A stretch of 64,000 bases of DNA. Source: Phaeosaccion multiseriatum. Taxonomy: Eukaryota; Ochrophyta, other classes. The notes under the pieces are model-generated. The model had not been told where the DNA came from, made no database searches, and saw only the letters and a program-made list of their open reading frames with translations. A program made the translations under genes and the position numbers. Shown here in pieces: positions 22,719-33,313 of this stretch. The DNA lies in NCBI GenBank assembly GCA_965112735.1, contig OZ218953.1, positions 5,518,001-5,582,000 of the forward strand, read 5' to 3'. Position 1 is the first letter of the stretch. Every line of letters starts with the position of its first letter.

Positions 22719-24131
22719 TTAATCCTCTCTACCGGCCGCTAGGGTTTGCTTGATGAGCTTTCGCAGCACCTCCCTCAGAGCCGAGGCCGCCCTCTCCTCC
22801 TGCGTGTGGGCGTCGCGCACCCCTGCCTGGAGCTTGCGATAGCTCTTGTCCGCCTGGCGCTGCGCCCCGACCCACTCCGCCGTGAGCCGGGGGGGAGCGG
22901 AGGTCTCGCCCCTGGACGCTTTCCACAGACGCGCGCACAAGTCCTGCTCCGACTTGGCGGCGGCGGCAGCGGCGGCAGCGGCGGCAAGCCCCTCTTGCCC
23001 TCCTCCCTCCGCCGCCGCAGCAGCAGAGTCTCCGCCCCCATCTGCTCCTCCTCCTCCTCCTCTACTCCCTCCTGCCGCCGCCGCCGACGCATCCGCCGCT
23101 CCTGCCACTGCGGCCTTGCGAGCCATGACCCCCGTGGCAAAGCCCAGGGTGTCAAAGTCCGGCGGCAGCACGACCTTCCCCCAGCTGGCCTCCAGCGAGT
23201 GCGACCGCTGCTTCAGCATGCCTGAGAAGCGGCTCAGGGCGCGTGTCTTGAGCCCCGGGGCGACAGGCGAGCCGTTGAGGAGCTGCAGCTGCGGACAGAA
23301 CAGCCCCAGCCACGCCTCGAGCACGGGGGGGGACACGGCGAGGATCACGGGGTTGGACACGATGTTCAGCGCCTTGATGCGTGGCAGCATGGGCCCAAGA
23401 TCGCCCAGCTGCCGGAGGGAGGCAATGTCGTTGCTGGAGAGGCACAGAGACACCAGGTTGGGGAAGATGTGAGAGATGGCCTCCGCGCGGGGCAGAATGT
23501 CTCTCACGTGCACGTAGTTGAGGCTCGCGTCCACCACGTGCCCGGCGAGAGAGGCCACCTTGGGGTCGTCCATCCAGCGCCACACGTTGCCGTACACACG
23601 CAGCGTCATGCCGCCGGCCTTGAGCAGAATGCCATCTCTCTCTGGCCTAGAGCTTCCTGCTCCTCCCTCCTCGCTCCGTGCGGACGGCGCCGGGGGGGCG
23701 GGGGGTCTCTGCTCCAACTCAAAGTACCCCGCCACGTTGAGCTTCGAAGCCTTGGCCGTGCTGCTGCCGCTGCCGCTGCTACTGCTGCCGTTGCCCTCCG
23801 ATGCGCGCCGTCGACTCCTTCCGCTCGCACTTGCGCCTGCACCTGCCTTCGATCGCGGACGCTGCTGCAGCTCCCTCTGACCCTGACCCTGACCCTGGCT
23901 CTGACTCTGACTCTGGCCCTGGCCCTGGCCCTGCTGCTCTCCGTTCTGTTGCTGCTCGCCACCTTCTGCCGTGCCTCCCAGTCCCTCCATCCTGTGCTCC
24001 CACGCGCTAATAGCGGCGTCAATCGCCACCTTGCGCTCAGCCATGACTCGCTTTATCCTCATCTCACTCTCTCTCCTCCCGTGAGGAGCTCCCCCTCGAT
24101 CGCCGTTGCCACCGCCACCCCCACCTCCACC

Positions 24132-24170
<39 letters not shown>

Positions 24171-26112
24171 GCCACCCGGTTTGCTCTCACCTATTCCCGC
24201 GGCCTCCGACTTGCTAATTCTCCTGCTACCGGTGCTACCGCCTTCGCTGCCATTGCTACCTTCCCGCCCCGCCCCACCAGACGATGCGCTGACCCTCCCC
24301 GCTTCGCTCCCTCGTCGGCCCTCACCACCCCCCCGTCTTGCAGCCCCCGCCCCCTCAGCCCCTCTGCTACCTCTGCTAGCAACAGAAGATGACGAGGACG
24401 AGGATGAAACCGTCGCGCCTGGCGAGGCCCTCCCCCTCCCCCTCGCTGCTGCTGCTGCTGCTGCTGCTGCCCCGGAGGCAGGTGCAGACTGCGGCATCAT
24501 CCCCACGTCATCCTTTCGCTTCAGGCTAGAGGAGTCTCCACTCTCGTTGACAGCCTCGTCGTCTTGTTGGTTGCTCCTGTCCACCTTCACCAGCACGACG
24601 CCCCCGCTGCCACTCGTATCCCACGACTCTCGAGGGGTCTGCTGCCCCGCCTCAGCGTCGGTCGCAGCCCCAGCCACGGCACACGCCGAGCTGGACCGGC
24701 CCCCAGCCGCACCGGGCGTCGCGCGGAATGGAGGGGGAAATTCGCCGCTGGGTGGGCCCGCCACGGGCCTCCCTCCATCGTCTTCCCGTCTGTCTCCTCC
24801 TTCCTTGCCCTCCTTGCGTTTGAAAAGGCCGTCCGAGCTCTTGTTCTCTTCGCCTCTCGCTGCGGGGAAATGTGAAGCACCACCAGACTCTGGCCCACGC
24901 TCCAAACTCTCCTTGTCTCCTTCATCCGCCGCCTTTTGCCCATTCTTCCAGTGCTGTGCCGCTGAGCGCTCCTCCTCCGTGACTCGCTTGAGGTCCAAAT
25001 GGCCGAGGCTCGGTAGAGAGGCCAGCACCTCCACCCGGTACCTGGCCGCGCCGCCAATGCCGCTGCCGCTATTGCCGCCTCCATGTGAGCCTCGCTGCTG
25101 GGCCAGCGGGTTCCCGTCCAGGCTGAGCTCTAGAAGAGACGAGATGCCGCCTCCAAAAAGACAGGCACAGCTCTCATAGGTGGATATTCGATTGTTGGAC
25201 AGGAAGAGGCGCTGTAGTTTCGGTAAGTGATCAATCTCTGCTACTCGCTCGATCTTGTTGCGCCGCAGGTTCAGCTCGGTGAGGCCCTGCAGAAAGCGAA
25301 TCTTCTCCACCACCCGGAGATTATTCCCGGCCAAGTTGAGCACTCTCAAGTCCGTCAGGCTCTCCAATCCTGCATGGTGTAGGTGTCAACGGATGAAATC
25401 AACTTCAGCCTGACCTGCCGAGTCAAACGCGTATCTACTCGCCCACAGTCTCCCCGGCCCTCGTCTCTCCCTCCTCCGCCCTATCCAGCTATCTTCCTTC
25501 CTTTCACCTACCTTGCAGCTGCTGAATGCGATTGGAGTGCAGGTCCAGCACGTCCAGCCTCACCAGCTTCTCCAAGTTGGACACGCTCTTGATCTGGTTC
25601 TTGCCCACCATCAGCACCCGTAGTGTGGTGGTGGCGGGCAAGGTGTCCCCCTCCAGCGACTCGATCTTGTTGTTGTACATGTCCAGGAAGATGAGGTTGG
25701 GCAGCGAGCGCAGGTTGTCGATGCGGGAGATGAGGTTGTTCTGGTAGTTGAGCAGGCGAAGTGATTGCTCGCCCTCCAGTACGGGGCACTTTTCGAGGCT
25801 CATATTGTCGAGGTTGAGGCGCTCCGGACTCGCGGCCTTCTCCTCGGCGGCCCTGGATACGGTGAGCACGTCCTCACTGGTCTTCGTCAACAAGATGCCG
25901 TTCGTGTTGTCTCTGGTGCTTGTGTAATACTTGCCACCGCCAACGTCTGGAGATGTGCTCTCAATACCAATGAGTCCTCCATGTTGAGGGAAAGAAGGGG
26001 CTCCCGCAGCAGCTGCAGCAGCAACAACGGCACCTCCCTGGCCTGACCCGCCTGATGCTCCACCACTAGCAGCAGCAGCCGCAGCAGCAGCAGAGAGGCG
26101 CTTTTGAAGCAT
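22719..26112 (-). CDS. LRRC49: LRRC49-like leucine-rich repeat protein (tubulin polyglutamylase complex subunit family), 1083 aa
   Basis: Two exons, 26112..25512 and 25369..22719, joined in phase 1. After an Ala/Gly-rich N terminus, residues about 95-290 form SDS22-type LRRs whose order and wording match LRRC49: SPERLNLDNMSLEKCPVLEG, LRLLNYQNNLISRI, IFLDMYNNKIESL, VGKNQIKSVSNLEKL, DVLDLHSNRIQQLQ, LRVLNLAGNNL, LTELNLRRNKI, LQRLFLSNNRIS and the post-LRR HLDLKRVTEEERSAA. A long low-complexity Ser/Gly/Gln middle follows, with QGQGQSQSQSQGQGQGQ. A second LRR-like block lies near residues 760-900 (GHVVDASLNYVHVRDILP, NLVSLCLSSNDIASLRQLGD). LRRC49 (TPGS4) is a subunit of the tubulin polyglutamylase complex in animals; the function here is inferred from homology. 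The C-terminal half is longer and more repetitive than in animals. Confidence 0.88.
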
Positions 26113-26288
26113 CTCCGGCTTCGTTATACCTCCCTCGCCTTGCTCTCTGGCAAGCTTCCCCCAAGTTGTGTCGTGCCCCTTAAAGAGAGGCCGAGTGTTT
26201 CCCGTAACGCGGTGAGGCAGCCAAGTACCCAGCTGTGAATCGTCCCCGGAGAACCATTTCTGTGCATCAGTATCTTCGGGAGGACTCG
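26113..26288. promoter_or_regulatory. Divergent promoter, LRRC49 (-) / PDAT (+)
   Basis: 176 bp between opposed start codons. An in-frame GTG 54 bp upstream of the PDAT ATG is not taken as a start. No TATA-like or GAAACT element is seen. Confidence 0.5.
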
Positions 26289-29200
26289 ATGCCGGAAAGC
26301 GAGGGAGGTGGTGGGAGAGGACATGGAGCTAACGAAGGGGGCTTGGAGGAGGAAAAGCACTCGCCTCGGAAGGAGAGAGACAGGAGAGGAGATGGAGAGA
26401 AGGAAGACGGCTTGGAGGAACAACAACACTCGCCCCGGAAAGAGAGGCACTTCACCTTCCAGGATGATGCGCAGCGCGAGCAGAGTTCGGTCAGGGGAGC
26501 GAGCGCCCCGACGGCCGCGAAGGAAACGAAGAAAAGAAGAAGGCCCTTTGTGCGACGGTCCAGTCTGTTGATGGGAGTCGTCATGGGCATTGCTCTCGTC
26601 ACCTTCTTGCCCTACTTTGTGGATCACGATCGAGACATTCAGCCGCACATCGATTGGGCCAAAAGCAATGTGGACGAGGTGAGGAAAGTACCGGCGTGGG
26701 TCCCGGCCGGGGGGGTGTTTGCGCTGCCGGTCTCGGTTGAGTCCTGCCGCCATTAATGACGGCCAAAGATGGGATGCACATCCACGGTGTTGTCTGCGTG
26801 AAGGAGGTATGTGGCGCGGAGGGGCGAATTTTCTAATCCTGCTACTCCTTTCCTGCTTTGCGATGGTGCAGTTTCTGGGTGCAGATCTCTCCAAAGAGTA
26901 TGAGTGGTTTGGCGGCACTCGGGTGGGGGTGGGTGCGCAGGCATCAGGCATCAAGATGGAGTTTCCCGTGGTCATGATGCCGGGCTTCACATCGGTCGGG
27001 CTTGAGGTGTGGCAGGCAAAGACGTGAGTAACCGGAGGAGGGGGGGCGCAAGAGCGAAGGGGGGAGGAGAGGCTTCCAGTCGAGACTCGCTGCGCGGCCC
27101 CAGTCGAAACCGTCAGGGATAAAGGGAGGGGCATTTTAGGGTCGGTCGCCTCTTAAGCCCTCCTCCCTCCTTCGCCTGTACCTCTCCCCTTCCTGTCGTC
27201 ATCGTCGTACCTGTTCTTCAAAGATGTGCCAAGCACCTGTTCAGACAGCGCTTGTGGGGCACCCGCACATCGATCCAAACCTTCCTCACCAACAGAGAGT
27301 GCTGGATGGATCACATGACACTCCACAACACCACAGGGATGGACCCCGAAGGTTTGTGCGCTTGTGTGTGTATTTGTTTGTGTGTGTGTGTGTGTGTGTG
27401 TTTCCCCCCTGTCCCCTGACCTTGACCTTGGCGCCTGTCTTTCGGTCTCCTTGGCACTGCCATCGCTCTTGACCTCTCCTCGCTTCTCTTCCCGGTGGGC
27501 TCAACGCACTATCTCAACTTGGGGTCGTCCGAGCTTAGGCGTAAAAGTGAGTGTCATACCTCCTGTGCTCTGTGCACACATGAAACACTTTCTTTGGCCC
27601 TCCTTGCTCATGATCCTGCTGCTGATCTGATCGCGCTCCCTTCTACCCCCTCCTGCCTTGTCCGGTTGCCTCTGTACGCCGTGCTGCAACCTGCAAACCC
27701 TCGGTGCTGTGTCTCAAACCCTCTGTGCTCTGTCTCGCTTTTCGCAGCTGCGGTCGGCTCAGGTGAGCGTGCGCATATGTGCGAGTGTGCGTGTGTGCCC
27801 AGCGTCATGAGCTCTCCTCAAATTTGCCCCGTCTGGGCTTGTTGCGGTCAGCCTCCTCTTACGTGTTCGCCTACTCGCCTGCTCACATGTTTGCCCTCCC
27901 GCCACATTGTGGTGCTCCCCTTCCCTTCCTGTGCTTGTGCGCAGGGGCTGGAAGCGGCAGACTTCATTGTTACTGGTAAGGCAAGGAAAGATCAGGGAAG
28001 GCATTCTCTCCTCTGTGTAAGGGGGCATATTCTTCTTCCCCTCCTCCTCCTCCTCCTCCTCCTCCTCTTCTTCTTCTTCTTCTTCTTCTTCTTCTTCTTC
28101 TTCTTCTTCTTCTTCTTCTTCTTCTTCTTCTTCTTCTCTTCTTCTTCTTCTTCTTCTTCTTCTTCTTCTTCTTCTTCTTCTTCTTCTTCTTCTTCTTCTT
28201 CCTCCTCCTCATCCTCCTCCTCACTACTGCCGTCGTACGTGAGTGCACTAACCAGCGTCTTTCTGTCGCTGTGCCTCCCTGTGCATCACTCAGGCTACTG
28301 GGTGTGGGCCAAAGTCATCGAAGCGCTTGGCGACATTGGCTACACGACCAATGGTGAGGGAAGGGAAGCGAAAGGACGGCATTCTCCTCCTCCTCCTCCT
28401 CCTCCTCCTCCTCCTCCTCCTCCTCCTCCTCCTCCTCACGCCCCGCACCCATGGACGAACCAGTCTCTCTGTCCCCCCCCCGCACGCCGGTGCAGGTCCC
28501 ATGTTTCTGATGTTGTCTTTGTACGCATTGATCGTCGTTCCCGGGGCTCAGCGTATGCATTTCCCCACCCCTTCCATTGATCTGGTACAGTACTCGCTTT
28601 GACTATTTATCGTGTTCGTCGCTCATACCTGTCCCTTCCTTCCTCTGCGCCAATGGCCTTTTCTCCTCTTCTTGCTGCAGAGATGGCCATGTCTCCATAC
28701 GACTGGAGACTCTGCCCACAGCTCTTGGAGAAGCGGGACGGGTGAGACGCACAGAGGAAAGCGGGGTGGGGTATGGCTGCAGACAGAGGTGTCTTGTGCA
28801 GGGAGAGGGCCCCTCGTGAGAGTGAGACTGCCCCAGAGTTGCCCCTCCAGCTCCTGCTGTGAGAGACTCATCGTCGAACATGTGCGTCAGACCCCTCCCC
28901 GTGCGTGTGTCTGTTGCTCCTTGATCCACGCCAGCCACCTGAGCAAGCTCAAGGGGACCATCGAGTGGCTCTACAAGCACAACGGTGAGAAGAAAGTGGT
29001 CATCATGGCGCACTCCTACGCATCCAACGTAAGTGCGTACGTAACCAATGTTCGGCAGCAGGTTTGGTGGTTGTGCCCCCCGCTTTCGCTGCTGCTGAGC
29101 ACAGGTGCAGACACGAGAATGACAAGAGCCGAAGCTTTGAAACTTCCCATCTGAGTCGGAAGGGGGTGTCCCTGAGCGAGCACCTGTGTGAGCCCCTGTG

Positions 29201-30060
29201 TGCGCTTCATCGCGCGCCCTTTGAATGTACTCTATTGCACCGCTCTTTGCTCCTGAGTGTGCTCACACCCCCCCTTTTGCCCCCGTTGTCATCACTGTTG
29301 TCATGGCCTTCCTTTGCTCTCGCAGGTGGCCCTCTACTTCTTCAAGGTAAGGTGTGACGTGTGAGGGGACTGAAGAGAGTGCGGGAGGGAGGATGGAGGA
29401 GGGGAGGGAGGGAGGGAAGTACAGGGGGGGTCCAGTCAGCTTTGTGTGTTGACGAGGAGAGAAGGAGGAAAGCGGTGGTGACGATGGCCTGTTGTGTCTC
29501 CGCGTGGGCCGACGCCCGCTCTGATGACGTGGCTCGGTTCGGACGGGATAAAAGAAGGAGCGAGGCCAGGGGGGTGGGGTGAGGATAGGAGGAGGAAGGA
29601 GCTCACAAAGAGGAACCGAGAGGGGGCCCAAGAACCATCATTAGCTGTGCTGTATCACCAACCGCTATAGTATGCGCGTCTTGCCTTCCCACCCACGCAC
29701 CGACCTCTCATGTGTCCTGTGTTGCCATCTGTTGCCATCTGCTTGGCTTTGTGTGTGTAGTGGGTCGAAAGCAAGGACGGAGGCGGCGGTGGTACGGACT
29801 GGGTTGACAAGCACGTGCACGCCTTCGCAAACATCGCGGGTAAGGGTAAGCCGACTGCCTGGAGCGGAGAGGGGCGGGGCGGGGTGGGGGATGAGGGGTG
29901 GGGGATGAGGGGTGGGGGGCAAGGGTTGAAGAGTTGAGGGGAGTGAGGGGCGAAGGGTGGCAGCCTTCTCCCTCGCATGGACACTAACATTGCAGTCGGT
30001 CATTCCTTTCCTTCCATTTGCACTTGCCGCAGGACCGCTTCTCGGGGTTCCAAAGGTGCG

Positions 30061-30106
<46 letters not shown>

Positions 30107-32240
30107 AGGGAGGGAGGGAGGACCACCCCTGCCCGATGGCTTGTGCTGCGCGCCTGATGCCTCGGCTGATGCCTTGTCAGGCCTTTACCGCCCTGAACGC
30201 CCGCTCAACGCTGCATGTCTCTAATTGATGCTTTGATGCTGTCTTGTCTTGTTTGTTGGTGAGCGCAGACAACATCAGCACTTCTCTCCGGCGAGATGAG
30301 GGACACCGCAAATCTCGGCACCCTCTCTCGGTACTTTGTAAGTCCCGTGGGGATGTGCGCGGTGCTGCTGTCAAATCCTTCGCCCCTTGCTCCGATCCAC
30401 CCCTTTGCTAAACTTTGTTTCCCCTTCACCACACTCGTCGCACCTTCGATTCTCCCCTTTTCCGTGCTCGTGCTCGTATACCCTTGCCTCTGTCTACTTG
30501 TCTTCGCTCTTTATTAGGACAAGTACCTTTCCCACAAGGCCCGGCTCAACCTCGTCAGGTGAGTAATGCCCTCAGGGATGGCAACTTGGGGATGGGGATG
30601 GAAGCTGAAACGGACTTGCTTGTTGCGGTGCGGTGCCGGCGAGAGAGGGCCGTTCTCATGTCAGCCCTCAGATCGCTGGCTGACCTCCTCTGTCTCTCTC
30701 CTTTCAGGACGTGGACGAGCCTGCTTACGATGCTTCCCAAGGGCGGGGATAAGGTGAGTACATGCATGTAGGCATGCAGGAGGGAGGGACGAACAGAAGG
30801 CGCCTTCATCCACCCCTACCTGTGTGAAGGGAGAGAGGGGGCGTATTCTGTTGCGGATGTGTGTATCTGCGGGAGAGAGAGAGTGTGCCTCGGAACCCTG
30901 CTGTTGCCCCCAACGTAGAGCAACTCTCCCCTCCCCCTCGTCCTCGCCCTCCCCGAAGCTGTGGGGCAACTCCTCCTTCGCGGCGGACACCGGCTGCCAG
31001 TTTGACGGAGCCATCGACTACAGCATTGTCAAGCGGGACAGTGGGGACGAGGTCTTGACGACAGCAGGGACTTGCGCGGATGAGGATGGCGACGGCGACG
31101 GCGATGGTGATGGCGATGGCGCCTTTTCACCGTCCTTGGGCAACATGGTTGCCTTTCGGTAAGTAGGCTGTGGTGTGTCTGTCTCCGTCTGTGCCCAGAT
31201 GCCTGGGTGGGACTTCGTTCCCCCTCTCGCTCTCTCCCTTTGCATTCAAGCGTATCCTTGCATGACGCAGGAACGAGCAAGAGATGTGAATGAGCGAATC
31301 TCCTGTGCCGACTGAAGCCGATCGAAGTCCCAAAACGGGTTACCCGCTGCGCTCGGCGCCTGCTGAAAGCCTACCCTCGTCCTCGTCTCGCTTAATGACT
31401 TAAAGAATGAACACGCCCCCTCTAAACTCAAAACTGAAAATCCCCCACCCGCACCACAGGCCAACACCCCCCCCCACCCCCACGGAGGAAACAACGCAAA
31501 CCCCGCAGACGCCTTCAGCAACCAATCTGACATGGGAGGGCGTATTCACAGGCCCTTTGCTCTCCTCCTTTGCCTTCTCCAAGGAGCGCGTGGAGGAGTG
31601 GGCGGCGGCGACGGAGGTGGCTGCTCGAGGCACCAATTTGCGCAAGAAGAAGTACGACTCGCCCAAGTATTGGAACTCTCCTCTCACCTTGGCCCTGCCT
31701 AACGCCCCGGGGATGAAGGTGAGGGAAGGAACCTAGCCACTGGAGGGAGGGATATAGTTAGGGAGAGAGGGAGAGAGGGGGATCTCGGTCCAGTCACAGC
31801 GGCTGTGAACAGAATCGAGCGAGATTGCATTCCCTCTCTTTGATGAAGTGCTTCACCCTAACGAATGCTTGTACCGCTTGCACCTTTGGCTGCTTTGTGC
31901 AAGCATGGTAGGCACGCTGCTTTACGAGCCCCCTCTCTCCCCACTTCTCCTCTCTCCTACATAGATTTACTGCCTACACGGAGTGGGCGGCGCCACGGAG
32001 CGTGCCTATCTGTATCATCATCAGCTGTCGGACGAGGCCAACAAAGAGGGAGAGAGACGGGAGCGCGAACCATCGGCGGGGGCAGCAGAGGCGCAAGACT
32101 GGAATGGGCAGTACATCATCAACAACGCCGTTTCAGAAGGCGGGTATCAAAGAGGTGAGGAGGGGTGCCTGCCGCGGCGTGTCAGTAGAAATTCAGTAAG
32201 GGTCACTTCGCTGCCCTTACTCAAAACCCTCTTTGCCGTA

Positions 32241-32286
<46 letters not shown>

Positions 32287-32776
32287 ACCTGCCTCCCTGC
32301 TGATGTTATCCCACGGTTTGTCGATCCCTGGCGCTCGCCCAGGCCTGCGCTTGACCGACGGAGATGAAACGGTGCCCCTGCTGTCCCTTGGCTTCATGTG
32401 CCAAGCGTGGAAGGACCACGACCTTCCGTACAATCCGAACGGCATCGAAGTGACGACGAAGGAGTACTTACACAAGCCTGCAATGCTCCCCAGGGGGGGG
32501 AGCACCAGCAGCAACCACGTCGACATCATGGGCAATGCAGGTTCGTGACTGACTGACTGACTGACATGGGAGTGGAGGGGTGATCGTGTCTTGCAGTTCG
32601 TTCGGCCGAGCAAGGTTTTCAGCCTTTCTCCTTGCCCCTTCCTCCCCCCTCCCCCTTGCTCAGAACTGATCCTGGATCTCTTGTCCATCGCGGGGGGGTA
32701 CGGCGAAGGAGGCAGCAACGTTATGGAAAGAATTCACTCCCCAATCAAAAGCATTTTCAAACGAGTCGGCCTGTGA
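26289..32776 (+). CDS. PDAT: Phospholipid:diacylglycerol acyltransferase (PDAT), 725 aa, 20 exons
   Basis: Exons: 26289..26678, 26872..27023, 27224..27351, 27539..27546, 27748..27762, 27945..27975, 28294..28353, 28681..28741, 28935..29028, 29326..29346, 29761..29839, 30033..30055, 30269..30337, 30518..30558, 30708..30753, 30959..31158, 31460..31718, 31965..32154, 32343..32540, 32664..32776; every phase fits. PDAT moves an acyl chain from phospholipid to diacylglycerol, making triacylglycerol at the ER. Residues about 93-110 are the single N-terminal membrane anchor. Family marks are MPGFTSVGLEVWQ, FRQRLWGT, WMDHMTLHNTTGMDP, MSPYDWRL, LLGVPKTTSALLSGE, TMLPKGGDK, YCLHGVG, the acid DGDETVP (628-634) and the base SSNHVDIMGN (His 681). 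The nucleophile Ser 309 sits in MAHSYAS, where relatives have PHSMG or GHSMG. Residues 24-30 and 47-53 repeat HSPRKER. Exons 4 and 5 are only 8 and 15 bp. A GTG at 26235 is in frame, but the ATG at 26289 is the better start. Confidence 0.93.
28041..28215. repeat. (TTC)n/(TCC)n pyrimidine tract in PDAT intron 6
   Basis: About 175 bp of nearly pure pyrimidine on the coding strand, with long TTC runs flanked by TCC. It ends about 80 bp before the exon 7 acceptor. Such homopurine-homopyrimidine DNA can form triplex (H-DNA). A second TCC run lies at 28382..28437 in the next intron. Confidence 0.95.
30064..30103. repeat. (GA)n tract in PDAT intron 12
   Basis: A 40-bp GA run starting 9 bp after the donor of the 23-bp exon 12. 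It is purine-rich on the sense strand, unlike the pyrimidine tracts elsewhere in the gene. Confidence 0.9.
32241..32285. repeat. (CTGC)n tetranucleotide tract in PDAT intron 18
   Basis: About eleven CTGC units, 60 bp upstream of the exon 19 acceptor, forming an extended pyrimidine-biased tract. Confidence 0.95.
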
Positions 32777-33313
32777 AGGGGAATCATGAGTGCCAACAAT
32801 TTTGTAGGATGTACATAAAAGATGGAATTGAGTTTGGAGGGGTAAGGGGAAGAAGAAGAACAAGGAAGAAGGCTGTTCAGGCGGGGAGAAGAAGGGAAAC
32901 ATATCGTCTCTCCCCGCTTGATTTCAATGAGTATTTTCTGTGGAGAATCGTAGGAATAGGAGGCAGTCAGTGTCTGCGGGCCTGCAAACACTCACGCTGC
33001 TGCCGGGCCGTGCGAAAGGCTTCGTGGTGCTTTCGAAATGTTATGTCAATTAAGTTTTCTTTTCAATGTAATAGATTTATTCACCTTTCACCTATTGTAA
33101 GCATCAATGTCTCCCAAAATAACATTTTTTTATATATATATATACTAAGCATCACATCCAAATAAAATAGTCTATCTCAACCAAAAAAAAAAATTTAAGA
33201 GCTCTGAGCTCTCTCCATCTCCCTCTCTCCATCGATCTATCTATCTCTCTCTCTCGCTCCATCGATCTATCTATCTCTCTCTCTCGCGCTCGTTCTCTCC
33301 CTCCCTCTCTCTG
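32777..33313. other. Convergent 3' region, PDAT / protein kinase
   Basis: 537 bp between two facing stop codons, with no supported gene. It is the most AT-rich stretch of the window (33040..33195), with ATATATATATATAC and a canonical-looking AATAAA at 33162. It is followed by a pyrimidine block with a direct duplication of CTCCATCGATCTATCTATCT around 33227..33290, close to the kinase stop. Confidence 0.65.

Noticed and set aside
26235-26288. Upstream GTG start for PDAT
   Set aside because: Eukaryotic initiation at GTG is rare and the ATG at 26289 is in frame and sufficient.
26124-27134. 336-aa minus-strand reading frame over PDAT exons 1-2
   Set aside because: It is antisense to two PDAT exons with clear homology and has no recognisable domain of its own.
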